From positions 2,147,026 through 2,211,025 of the forward strand of contig NZ_CP113797.1 of the NCBI RefSeq assembly GCF_026802175.1: a stretch of 64,000 bases of DNA, read 5' to 3'. The notes beneath the pieces are model-generated. The model was given only the letters and a program-made list of their open reading frames with translations, did no database searches and was not told the DNA's origin. The stretch comes from Thermocoleostomius sinensis A174. Lineage in GTDB: Bacteria; Cyanobacteriota; Cyanobacteriia; Elainellales; Elainellaceae. The position numbers were made by a program, and so were the translations under genes. Of this stretch, positions 10,031-18,446 are shown piece by piece (the first letter of the stretch is position 1; every line of letters begins with the position of its first letter).

Positions 10031-10956
10031 TGCTGTAATTGCAGCGTCAGTCTGCGGCGTTGTTTCTCTTGGGGGGGTAAAATGGCGATCGTTTGGCGAC
10101 GGACTGCCTCTTCCAAATCAAACGGCATCGTAGTGCAGGGTTCTACGACGACGACATAGTGATTGCGCCAGCCGCCATAGCTTTGAAACATCCAGACAAA
10201 GGGAAACTCAGCCGGATCGAACGTCATCATCAGCGAAGATTGGGTGCGTTGGTTGCGAATGCCGCAAAAGCCGCTGGCCAGATCGAAACTATAGTAAAAC
10301 TCCTGAAGCTGCGACGAGGGAGGTGGAATTCTGCGAAGATCGATCGCCTCTCCATTTGTCCCAATCGCCTGGGGAAAGCGAGTTTTTCCCGGTTGACCAA
10401 TCAGCTTGCTGAATTCTGGGAACGCTGGCTCGACCCAACAATCGGGCAAGAGAATTTCGTCTCCTGCTTCAATGGCGATCGCCGCATGGTGCTTAAACAG
10501 AAACGGGATTTCCTCTTCCGACTGATTCTCAAACCCATAGATGAGCTTTGCTTCTGGGCAACTGGGATCAAGCTGAATCGTCTTCTCCACCCGCACGGGC
10601 ACTGTCTGACATTGGTAGCCCAGCGTGATGCTGAACGGCAAGCATTGCAAAATCTGCCACCGTTGCGACCACAACTCGCCGTGATCGACCAAGTTCCGTC
10701 CCTGGAACGCGCCCGCCGCATCATTAGGAAACACTTCGTCCCATCCCCCCGTCCATTCCTCATCAAACGAAGCTCCAATGGGCAGCGATCGCGTCGCATC
10801 GGGGGTATAGTTGGAGGGATGCCAGAGCCAGGAATGCCCAATTTGCAAGTCTTCGAGTTGGTCAAGGCGTCCCCCCAAATCTGGGCGAATTGTCAGCCGC
10901 ATTGCAGCATTTTCCAGGACTAAAATTTGAGTTGGCTCGATCGCTTCCCGTGCCAT
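10027..10956 (-). CDS. Galactose mutarotase-like (aldose 1-epimerase fold) protein
   Basis: 309 residues. The pattern LTIRPDLGGRLDQLEDL near the start and the FDEEWTGGWDEVFPND region fit the beta-sandwich carbohydrate-binding fold of aldose 1-epimerases and related D-hexose-6-phosphate mutarotases. The family interconverts anomers of sugars; the substrate here is not evident. No signal peptide is seen, so it should be cytoplasmic. It is convergent with the DUF1517 gene and divergent from zds, so it looks like a single-gene unit. Long opposite-strand open frames over this gene (for example 10093-10923) are shadows of its codon use. Confidence 0.75.
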   Translation of the reverse strand: MAREAIEPTQILVLENAAMRLTIRPDLGGRLDQLEDLQIGHSWLWHPSNYTPDATRSLPIGASFDEEWTGGWDEVFPNDAAGAFQGRNLVDHGELWSQRWQILQCLPFSITLGYQCQTVPVRVEKTIQLDPSCPEAKLIYGFENQSEEEIPFLFKHHAAIAIEAGDEILLPDCWVEPAFPEFSKLIGQPGKTRFPQAIGTNGEAIDLRRIPPPSSQLQEFYYSFDLASGFCGIRNQRTQSSLMMTFDPAEFPFVWMFQSYGGWRNHYVVVVEPCTTMPFDLEEAVRRQTIAILPPQEKQRRRLTLQLQH

Positions 10957-11135
10957 TCCACTGCTGCCCCTGCGTGTCTTTCACCCCCAAAGATACAGCG
11001 CTGCCTGACCCCGTCTCTATGCCCAAAGGGATATCTTTTTGCCTGGCTGAAATTCCAAAATTCTAGCCGCACCCGCCATACTTCCCACCTCCTTCCTTTA
11101 AACTATGTAAAGCAAGGATTCAGGAAAGGACAGGA

Positions 11136-12602
11136 ATGCGAGTTGCGATCGTTGGTGCGGGTTTAGCGGGTTTGGCGGCGGCGGTTGAATTAGCGGATGC
11201 CGGACATGAGGTGGAAATCTTTGAAGCCCGATCGTTTGTCGGTGGCAAAGTAGGCAGTTGGGTCGATGCAGACGGCAACCATATTGAAATGGGGCTGCAC
11301 GTTTTCTTCAATAACTACTACAATCTGTTTGCTTTGATGCAGCGCGTGGGTGCATTCGAGAACTTGTTGCCCAAAGAGCATGTGCATACCTTCATCAATC
11401 GCGGCGGCGACATTGGTAAGCTGGATTTTCGCTTTTTGTTAGGTGCCCCCTTTCACGGGCTGAAGGCGTTTTTTACCACCGAGCAACTGACGCTGGTGGA
11501 CAAGCTGCAAAATGCCCTGGCGCTGGGCACAAGTCCGATCGTCCCCGGTTTAGTGAATTACGATTTGTCGATGAAGTGGATTCGATCGCTCGATCGAATC
11601 AGCTTTGCCGAGTGGTTTCGCCGTCACGGTGGCTCTCAAAATAGCCTTAAGCGCATGTGGAACCCAATTGCCCTGGCGCTTGGCTTCATTGATACTGAAG
11701 AGATTTCGGCTCGGTGTATGCTGACAATCTTTTTGATGTTTGCCACCAAAACCGAAGCCTCGCGGCTGAACCTATTAGCGGGATCGCCGGATGAATATTT
11801 GCACAAACCGATTCTGAAATACATTCAGGAACGTGGAGCGAAGATCCATACCCGTCGCCAAACTCGCCGAATTTTGTTTGAGGAGAATGGGCAAACCAAA
11901 GTAACGGGATTGGTCATTGCCAACGGGGACGCAGAAGAAACGATCACAGCCGATGTGTATCTAGCGGCGTGCGATGTGCCGGGCATTCAACGGTTGTTGC
12001 CAACCGAATGGCGCAAATGGCAGCAGTTTGACAATATCTACAAGTTAGAGGCCGTTCCCGTGGTGACGGTGCAACTGCGCTTCGACGGTTGGGTGACGGA
12101 AATGAACGATGCCGATCGACGGAAACAGGTGCATCACGCGGCTGGTATTGATAATTTGCTCTACAGCGCTGATGCTGACTTCTCTTGCTTTGCCGATCTG
12201 GCCCTTAGTAGCCCCAGAGATTATTACCGCGAGGGACAGGGATCGCTAATGCAGGTAGTGTTGACGCCCGGTGACCCGTTTATCCGCATGAGTAACGAGG
12301 AGATCGCCCAACATGCCCTCAAGCAGATTCACGATCTCTTCCCCTCGTCACGGGAACTGAACATGACCTGGTTTAACGTCGTCAAACTGGCGCAATCGCT
12401 GTATCGCGAAAACCCCGGCATGGAGCCATACCGTCCACCGCAAAAAACCCCGATCGCCAATTTTTTCTTAGCTGGCAGCTATACGGCCCAAGACTACATT
12501 GACAGCATGGAAGGAGCCACAATCTCTGGTAAACAAGCCGCTGCCGCCATCCTAGAACCCACCGGATATCAAGTGCAGGGAACTGGATTGTTTAGATACT
12601 AG
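11136..12602 (+). CDS. zds: Zeta-carotene desaturase
   Basis: 488 residues, full length. It oxidises 9,9'-di-cis-zeta-carotene to prolycopene in the plant-type carotenoid pathway and passes electrons to plastoquinone. The N-terminal dinucleotide-binding motif [18 protein letters not shown] (residues 3-20) is followed by the E-A-R/GGK motif for FAD. Segments [17 protein letters not shown] and the C-terminal [16 protein letters not shown] (the carotenoid-oxidase FAD-binding end) are diagnostic and separate it from phytoene desaturase (PDS/CrtP) and from bacterial CrtI. Cyanobacterial copies are also called crtQ. The start at 11136 puts the Rossmann motif at the N terminus, as usual. Confidence 0.95.
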   Translation: MRVAIVGAGLAGLAAAVELADAGHEVEIFEARSFVGGKVGSWVDADGNHIEMGLHVFFNNYYNLFALMQRVGAFENLLPKEHVHTFINRGGDIGKLDFRFLLGAPFHGLKAFFTTEQLTLVDKLQNALALGTSPIVPGLVNYDLSMKWIRSLDRISFAEWFRRHGGSQNSLKRMWNPIALALGFIDTEEISARCMLTIFLMFATKTEASRLNLLAGSPDEYLHKPILKYIQERGAKIHTRRQTRRILFEENGQTKVTGLVIANGDAEETITADVYLAACDVPGIQRLLPTEWRKWQQFDNIYKLEAVPVVTVQLRFDGWVTEMNDADRRKQVHHAAGIDNLLYSADADFSCFADLALSSPRDYYREGQGSLMQVVLTPGDPFIRMSNEEIAQHALKQIHDLFPSSRELNMTWFNVVKLAQSLYRENPGMEPYRPPQKTPIANFFLAGSYTAQDYIDSMEGATISGKQAAAAILEPTGYQVQGTGLFRY

Positions 12603-12673
12603 CTGTTACAAAACAAAATTACGCCGATAATTCACCGCCTCCACCCGCCACAGACTTCCTACGTCGATCGCTT

Positions 12674-13699
12674 CTACTTCTGTCGCATACTTTGTTTACG
12701 CTCTGCTTTCGGATCGCGTGTACCCGCTGCCGCCAGTTCTGCATCCATTAAGGTTTGTCCGGTGGCAGCCAAGTACACATCATCTAAACTAGGACGGGAT
12801 TGAGAAATACCAAATGTGGGCAGTCCGGCTTCTTTGAGGGCCTGCTGAATGGTAATTAGAGCGTCGCTTTGCGGTGTTACCACTAGGTTTAGCGAATTGC
12901 CCTGAGCTGCATTGATGATGACTTCTTGCACAAACGGCATTGTCTGCAACATGGATTTGGCTGATTCGGCTTCATCAGGAGGAGTAAATTCGCGAATGCG
13001 CAGCGTTACCCGATCGCCGCCCACTCGATCTTTCAATTCTGAGGGTGTGCCAGAGGCAATAACAACTCCTTTATCAATAATGGCAACGCGATCGGCCAGG
13101 GCATCGACTTCTTCAAGATAATGGCTGGTGATTAAGACCGTCGTGCCGTTGGCGCGCAATTGGCGCAGAAAATCCCAGACCACCACTCGGCTTTCAATGT
13201 CCAGTCCGACGGTGGGTTCGTCTAACACCAGCACATCTGGTTGGTGCAATAGTCCGGCGGCCAGATCTAGCCGCTTCTTCAAACCACCAGAATAGGTGCC
13301 TGTGCGTTTGTCAGCCCAGTCTTGTAACCCCAATAGCTCAATGGCATTGCGGATGCGATCGTTAGAGATTGATCGAGGAATATGGTAAATAGCGGCTTGC
13401 AGTTGCAGCAGTTCGCGCCCGGTCAAGACTTTGTCGAGTGCTACTTCTTGGGCCACATAGCCTAACTTTTGCCGCGCTAGTTTGGGATTGTCTAATACCG
13501 AAATGCCAGAAACGGCGATCGTGCCTGCATCAGGTTTTGTCAACGTGCACAGGCAGCGCAAGGTTGTGGTTTTTCCGGCTCCGTTGGGACCTAGTAAGCC
13601 AAAAATTTCTCCGGGTTCCACTTGCAGCGAAACGTCTTTTACGGCTTCAACAGTGCCATAGCGTTTCTGGAGTTTTTCAATGAGAACGGCAGGAGTCAT
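12674..13699 (-). CDS. ABC transporter ATP-binding protein, DrrA type
   Basis: 341 residues. Walker A GPNGAGKTT at 37-45, the signature YSGGLKKRL near 138-146, Walker B VLVLDEPTVGLD and the switch histidine in TSHYLEE are all present. The long C-terminal extension (after about 230) is typical of the DrrA/NodI branch, whose members pair with an ABC-2 type permease. In many cyanobacteria such an ATPase and its permease follow ctaA-ctaB; here the ATPase is downstream of ctaB but no permease gene is adjacent, because the next gene is convergent zds. The partner must be elsewhere. Substrate is unknown. Confidence 0.9.
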   Translation of the reverse strand: MTPAVLIEKLQKRYGTVEAVKDVSLQVEPGEIFGLLGPNGAGKTTTLRCLCTLTKPDAGTIAVSGISVLDNPKLARQKLGYVAQEVALDKVLTGRELLQLQAAIYHIPRSISNDRIRNAIELLGLQDWADKRTGTYSGGLKKRLDLAAGLLHQPDVLVLDEPTVGLDIESRVVVWDFLRQLRANGTTVLITSHYLEEVDALADRVAIIDKGVVIASGTPSELKDRVGGDRVTLRIREFTPPDEAESAKSMLQTMPFVQEVIINAAQGNSLNLVVTPQSDALITIQQALKEAGLPTFGISQSRPSLDDVYLAATGQTLMDAELAAAGTRDPKAERKQSMRQK

Positions 13700-13880
13700 G
13701 TGTATTTCTTCGTGCCAAGAATGGGAATTTCTTTCTATTTTAAAGAGTTTGAAGGACCTAGCATGGTGCTAAGCCCTAAGTTGAGATCGGGTTTAAGGTG
13801 TAGCTGGGGCATCACGTGCTGTCTAGTTAGGTCAACCAGATATTAACCCAGCAATATTTGTGGCAATAATTTTGATCTTG

Positions 13881-13982
13881 CCTTCCGAACCCCCTCATCC
13901 CCCAGCCCCTGCTCCCAGAAAAGGAGAAGCGGAGCCGGATCGGAAGTCCCTCTCCTAGAGGGCGAGGGATTGAGGGTGAGGG
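13881..13982 (-). repeat. Dispersed palindromic repeat, copy B
   Basis: Fills part of the 351-bp gap between ctaB and the ABC ATPase (13700-14050), which otherwise holds nothing recognisable. Read on the reverse strand it gives CCCTCACCCTCAATCCCTC, then an AGGAGAGGGAC arm, then GGGAGCAGGGGCTGGGGG. This is the same order of words as the copy at 28441-28595. The arms CCCTCTCC and GGAGAGGG can form a hairpin. Confidence 0.8.
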
Positions 13983-14050
13983 CAGATGTTGTGACAACAG
14001 TTGCCGGGTTAATAAGTCAGGATGGCAAACAAAGCCAATACTCAAGCCCA

Positions 14051-15028
14051 TTAGCTGATCGCCAGATAGCTGATAGCGTGATTCAAACCATTGCTGAGGC
14101 TACTCATGAGTTGATGGGTAATGGGCAAGCTATCGACAGCCATTCCGGCCGACAGCAACATCATATAGAGGATGGAATACTTAAACAGCGATCGTGCTGC
14201 CACTTGATCTAAGGGATTTTCTAGCAGGGCCCAAGCTTTAGAAAGGAAGATGCCACCCAACAGCAACGACGACAGGGTGTAGAACAATCCCATCACGTGC
14301 AACGGATAAACTAACAGCAACGTAGCAGGCAGCATCAGCAGCGTGTAGATCCAAATTTGTTTAGCAGTGGTTACTTGTCCAGACACAACAGGCAGCATGG
14401 GGACGCCCACCTTAGCATAGTCTTGGCGAATCATCATCGCTAATGCCCAGAAGTGGGGAGGGGTCCATAGAAAAACAATGGCGAAAAACACCCAAGCCGC
14501 CCAGCTTAACTCGCCGGTGACAGCCGCCCAACCAACCAACGGTGGAATGGCCCCAGCCGCACCCCCAATGACAATATTTTGAGTACTATGCCGCTTCAGC
14601 CAATGAGTGTACACCAGAACATAGGCCACAATGCCAGACATAGCCAAACACGCACTGAGCAGGTTGGCAAACACAGTCAACAGGGTAAACGAGACGATCG
14701 CCAATGTAACTGCAAAAATCAGGGCATCGCGGGGGTGAATGCGTCCTGACGGCAACGGTCGATGGCGAGTCCGCTCCATGTCGTAATCAATGTCTCGATC
14801 GTAAAGGCAGTTGATGGTGTTTGCAGAAGCGGCTGCCAACGCTCCACCTAACAAAGTAATTAGCAGGAGTACCGGATCTACTTGTCCTTCAGCCGCAATC
14901 CACATGCTGCCAGCGGTTGTAATCAACAGCAGCAAAATAATACGAGGCTTGGTGAGTTGCAAGTAGCTCTGGATCACCTGCCAAAAATTCTGATGGTGAC
15001 GGGTTGTAGGAGACAGCGTTTCTTGCAT
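14051..15028 (-). CDS. ctaB: Protoheme IX farnesyltransferase (heme O synthase)
   Basis: 325 residues with about eight to nine membrane helices, UbiA prenyltransferase superfamily. It adds a farnesyl group to the vinyl of heme B, giving heme O for terminal oxidases. The first Asp-rich motif N73xxxDxxxD81 (NCLYDRDID) binds the Mg-prenyl-diphosphate, and RHRPLPSG follows as in all CtaB/COX10 proteins. A second conserved loop, [11 protein letters not shown], is also diagnostic. ctaA lies 93 bp upstream on the same strand, so the two genes probably form an operon making heme A. Confidence 0.95.
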   Translation of the reverse strand: MQETLSPTTRHHQNFWQVIQSYLQLTKPRIILLLLITTAGSMWIAAEGQVDPVLLLITLLGGALAAASANTINCLYDRDIDYDMERTRHRPLPSGRIHPRDALIFAVTLAIVSFTLLTVFANLLSACLAMSGIVAYVLVYTHWLKRHSTQNIVIGGAAGAIPPLVGWAAVTGELSWAAWVFFAIVFLWTPPHFWALAMMIRQDYAKVGVPMLPVVSGQVTTAKQIWIYTLLMLPATLLLVYPLHVMGLFYTLSSLLLGGIFLSKAWALLENPLDQVAARSLFKYSILYMMLLSAGMAVDSLPITHQLMSSLSNGLNHAISYLAIS

Positions 15029-15121
15029 TACAAAGAGTTCCTATAGGAAATGTAGGTTGTTGTAGAGGTGTAGCTTGCACAGAATCAGCGCGAAAGGGAC
15101 ACCGCATGATTGGAGCCAGTG

Positions 15122-16087
15122 CTAGACAACACCAGTCACAATCGGAGCTAAACGACGATCGCGCCAGGCTAAAACAGTGAAGCAAAGCAACGTGCCTAGT
15201 AGGGCGGCTCCAACTGCTTGGTGAGCTACGGTCAGCAATTCCACTTGCAAATGAAGGCGGAATGTGGAAACGCCCAAAATTACTTGCAGCAGCAGCAGCA
15301 AGCCAGCCGTTTTAGCCAGTTGCCGCAATGCCATACTCAACGCTGGAGTGCGCCACGCCCAAACGACTACGAGTAACGTGGCCAGGCTGGCTGGAACAAC
15401 GCCAAATAGGTGCACATTCATAACACTACAAAGCTGAGAGCCAAACAAACACTGATGCAGCGCCCATCGTGACCCAACTAAAGCACCCGAAAGACTTTGT
15501 AGATAAATCAGCCCTATGGCCACAGCGCCAATCCATGGCAATTTTGCGGCGGTCCCTGTAGCTTTGTAGGGCAACAACAGTACGCCCATGACCAGCAAGG
15601 TTGAGAAAAACAGCAGAGCAGTTCCCAGATGGGCTGTCACGATGTCAAACCGCAGCAGTTCAGTGACGGTTAAGCCACCCAGCACCCCTTGGAAAACAAT
15701 CAGCCCTAGCGCCAGTAACGCTACCCAAGGGGTCCAAGCTGGAAGCTCTCGCCGCCGCCACCAACATAGAATAACCAATGCGATTGTCATCAACCCAATT
15801 AGGGCAGCATCTAGGCGATGAAACCACTCTAGAAACACTTGTAAGTTCATTTGCTGACTGGGAAACAGTGTGCCATAACAGAGCGGCCAGTCCGGACAGG
15901 CTAATCCGGCATTCATGACCCGTGTGGCACTACCGATCGCCATCAAAATAAAGGTGGCAAGAGCAATTTTCCAAACTAACCGCCGAACAAGTGTTTGAGC
16001 CGAAGAAGCAGTTGAAGCAGCGATTGCAGTGGAACCAGACGAGGAATTGGAATTAAAGACAGTTGGATGCATGCTGGAATCAGCCAT
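15122..16087 (-). CDS. ctaA: Heme A synthase
   Basis: 321 residues, about eight membrane helices, COX15/CtaA family. It oxidises the C8 methyl of heme O to the formyl group of heme A. Conserved heme-ligand regions are visible: EWFHRLDA, TAHLGTALL and TVAHQAVGAALLG. Two Cys pairs lie on the outer face, in LACPDWPLC and HQCLFGSQLC, as in other CtaA proteins of this type. The N terminus has a Ser/Thr-rich stretch of about 30 residues before the first helix. The cytochrome oxidase subunits (coxB, coxA, coxC), often divergent from ctaA in cyanobacteria, are not present here; the upstream neighbour is apcF. Confidence 0.93.
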   Translation of the reverse strand: MADSSMHPTVFNSNSSSGSTAIAASTASSAQTLVRRLVWKIALATFILMAIGSATRVMNAGLACPDWPLCYGTLFPSQQMNLQVFLEWFHRLDAALIGLMTIALVILCWWRRRELPAWTPWVALLALGLIVFQGVLGGLTVTELLRFDIVTAHLGTALLFFSTLLVMGVLLLPYKATGTAAKLPWIGAVAIGLIYLQSLSGALVGSRWALHQCLFGSQLCSVMNVHLFGVVPASLATLLVVVWAWRTPALSMALRQLAKTAGLLLLLQVILGVSTFRLHLQVELLTVAHQAVGAALLGTLLCFTVLAWRDRRLAPIVTGVV

Positions 16088-16733
16088 CAGCTATGCCCTC
16101 TTGTAACGACTATGAACGACTTTTGCACCAGGCTTTGGACAGACTTTGAACAAAATGTGGAACCTTGGCTGAGATTTTCTGTAGCCTAAATTACTTCACA
16201 GTTTAGATACTTTGTATACATAAGTTTAACAAATGCAAGCATGGCTGTGAGTAAGCACTCTAGCTTCTACTCTAGTGACGAGAACCTAAAATCGAGCCAG
16301 ACTTAGTTATTTCTTTGGATTGTGGAGAAGCGTCGGGAAAAAGCACGAAGCGCGAGCACCAATCGACCTGCTGACTCAGCTTGGGTGTCAAGTTTTACGA
16401 TCGATTTTTCTGCTGCTTGAGCAGATTGTGTTACGATTGATACGATCTCAATCTAGCAAGGAGACACAGCATCGGCCGATGGCGACCGTCGTCTGCTCTG
16501 AATCGCAGCAGTAATTTGGCCAAGCTGGCCAAGTTTGTCAAGTTTCCAGTGAGGTTCTCAAACTTATTGACTTGGCTGATCGAGTGGCAGTCAGAGGTGG
16601 ACGATATGAAACTTAACAATTAGAAGCCACTTTCAAGCGAGTTTGGGTCAAATTCTGTCAAACCCTGCGTGATAAACTGGATGGCGAAATAGCAAACAAA
16701 CTACTGATAGAAACGTTTGGGAGACTAGATTTC
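16088..16733. other. 646-bp divergent intergenic region between ctaA and apcF
   Basis: No convincing gene; short open frames here have no recognisable content. It must hold promoters for ctaA (leftward) and apcF (rightward). Near 16515-16545 there are three imperfect 9-bp steps, TTGGCCAAG, CTGGCCAAG and TTTGTCAAG, which could be a regulator site or just local repetition. The apcF leader is AT-rich just before the start codon. I see no terminator or RNA gene. Confidence 0.4.
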
Positions 16734-17243
16734 ATGCGGGATGCGGTGACCAGTTTAATTAGAAACTACGACAGCACAGGCCGATATCTCGATCGAGATG
16801 CCCTGGATACCCTCAAATCCTATTTCGCTTCTGGGACAGCACGGGTACAGGCAGCCGCTATCATTAATGCCAATGCAGCGACGATCGTGAAGCAGGCAGG
16901 CTCTCAGTTGTTTGAAGAGATTCCAGAGTTGATTCGTCCTGGCGGCAATGCCTATACCACTCGTCGCTATGCAGCATGTCTGCGCGATATGGACTATTAC
17001 CTCCGCTATGCCAGTTATGCGCTGGTGGCAGGCAGCATGGATGTCTTGGACGAGCGAGTGTTACAAGGCTTACGCGAAACTTATAATTCCTTGGGTGTGC
17101 CGATTGGTCCTACGGTGGTTGGCATTCAAATCATGAAGGGCATTGTCAAGGATCAAATTGAAGCAGCCGGAATTATTGATAGTTCCTTTATTGATCAACC
17201 GTTTGATTACATGACTCGTGATTTAAGTGAGCAAGACGTTTAG
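16734..17243 (+). CDS. apcF: Allophycocyanin beta-18 subunit
   Basis: 169 residues, the usual length. It is a minor phycobilisome-core subunit that replaces one ApcB in the trimer holding ApcE and helps pass energy to photosystem II. The phycocyanobilin attachment Cys82 is seen in RRYAACLRD, and the Asn of the NANAATIVKQAG region matches the beta-type subunits. The sequence is closer to ApcF than to ApcB from the GNAYTTRRYAACLRDMDYY stretch and the C-terminal MTRDLSEQDV. As in many cyanobacteria the gene stands alone, away from apcABC. Confidence 0.92.
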   Translation: MRDAVTSLIRNYDSTGRYLDRDALDTLKSYFASGTARVQAAAIINANAATIVKQAGSQLFEEIPELIRPGGNAYTTRRYAACLRDMDYYLRYASYALVAGSMDVLDERVLQGLRETYNSLGVPIGPTVVGIQIMKGIVKDQIEAAGIIDSSFIDQPFDYMTRDLSEQDV

Positions 17244-17365
17244 CCGATAGCTGCTGGTTCGCTAAGCTGTCAGTCACCGTTTTTAGAAAGAATCTGTTGA
17301 ATCGATTTTGATGGGTTGCCGGGGAGGTGGGAATGTATCCACTTTCTCGGCACTTTAGTCATAAC

Positions 17366-18415
17366 CTATGGAGAGGAAAGTAGTTGCTGTTTAAGTTCAT
17401 TGAGATAGAGATCTGTACCGATCGCGCCTGGCAACCCCAAGCACAGATAAGCGGGAATAAAATAAACCCGTCCCGATTGGGCCGCCTCTGAAGATTGGGC
17501 GATCGGATTCTCTTGCCACCGTTGTTTAAGAGGATTGAGTTGAGATTGCTGAAACTGCTCTGAAGTGTCAAGTTGATTGGGAAGATTCCAGTTAAATCCT
17601 AGAAGAAGAATGAAATCGGCTTCGTTCATCAGTTGTGGCAAGATTTCTAACGAAACGGGGGCAGGAACGCGCAAGTCGGACTCACTTAAGCCGGGTGGGT
17701 AAACTAGCTGAAATCCCAGTTTTTCGATCGCGGCTCCACACTGACTGTTGAAGGCTGTGGCGAGATAAAACTCTTGTGCATCGGACGAAGTCAAAGCTAA
17801 AACCCGAGGATGGGCGGCGACGATCGGCGCGAACGATTGCTTAGCAGCGGCAAAGGATTGCTCAGTGGTGGCAATCAGTTGTTCGGCTTGCTCTGATCGA
17901 TCGATTGCCATGGCTACTGTGCGTAGATTGGCTTGAGGATCAAAATTTTTCAAGACTAGCGTTGGAGCAACATCACTCAATTGTTGATACTGAGCGGCAT
18001 TTAGTTCAGTGGCCAGAATTAAATCGGGTTGCACTCTCAACAACGACTCAAACGCAGGACTGTAAGCCAAACCTACATTCACAGGTTGGGTGGTAATGCG
18101 AGCGCCAAGGTAGGGAATTTGTGCGGTTGGGTTATTGTAATCTCCTTGATGCAGTGAGATGTGATCGGCAAATCCGGCTGGTTGTTCCCCCAAGCTCAGT
18201 AATAGTTCTAGCACGTAGGGCCCCAACGCTATTATGTTCTGTGGTTGACCACAAACTTCAGTCTTACCCATTTGATGAACGATCGTACGACAAGTAGCAC
18301 TCTGGTTTGTTGATGATTGCTCAGAAGTCGATCGCATTTGTCTTGTACAAGACAACATAATCAGTGCAGAAAAGAAAATTAGAGAAAATTGTGAACAACG
18401 CCTAAATGCATTCAT
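17366..18415 (-). CDS. Iron-siderophore ABC transporter substrate-binding lipoprotein
   Basis: 349 residues from the chosen start. The ATG at 18415 has a good ribosome site (AGGAAAGG, 7 bases away) and gives a lipoprotein signal with lipidated Cys23 (ALIMLSC); the longer frame from 18505 would run into the TonB receptor gene and lacks a signal. The body is a class III periplasmic binding protein of the FecB/FhuD type: IIALGPYVLELLLSLGEQPAGF at the first lobe and a SLEILPQLMNEADFILLL segment later. It would catch ferric siderophore in the periplasm. It lies 31 bp after the TonB receptor gene, so the two are probably co-transcribed. Permease and ATPase genes are not in the window. Confidence 0.88.
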   Translation of the reverse strand: MNAFRRCSQFSLIFFSALIMLSCTRQMRSTSEQSSTNQSATCRTIVHQMGKTEVCGQPQNIIALGPYVLELLLSLGEQPAGFADHISLHQGDYNNPTAQIPYLGARITTQPVNVGLAYSPAFESLLRVQPDLILATELNAAQYQQLSDVAPTLVLKNFDPQANLRTVAMAIDRSEQAEQLIATTEQSFAAAKQSFAPIVAAHPRVLALTSSDAQEFYLATAFNSQCGAAIEKLGFQLVYPPGLSESDLRVPAPVSLEILPQLMNEADFILLLGFNWNLPNQLDTSEQFQQSQLNPLKQRWQENPIAQSSEAAQSGRVYFIPAYLCLGLPGAIGTDLYLNELKQQLLSSP

Positions 18416-18446
18416 GAATTTATCCTTTCCTCTTTCAAAACTGGTT

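Noticed and set aside
10093-10923. 276-residue forward frame opposite the mutarotase-like gene
   Set aside because: Its length follows from the codon use of the real reverse-strand gene; it shows no domain and has poor composition.
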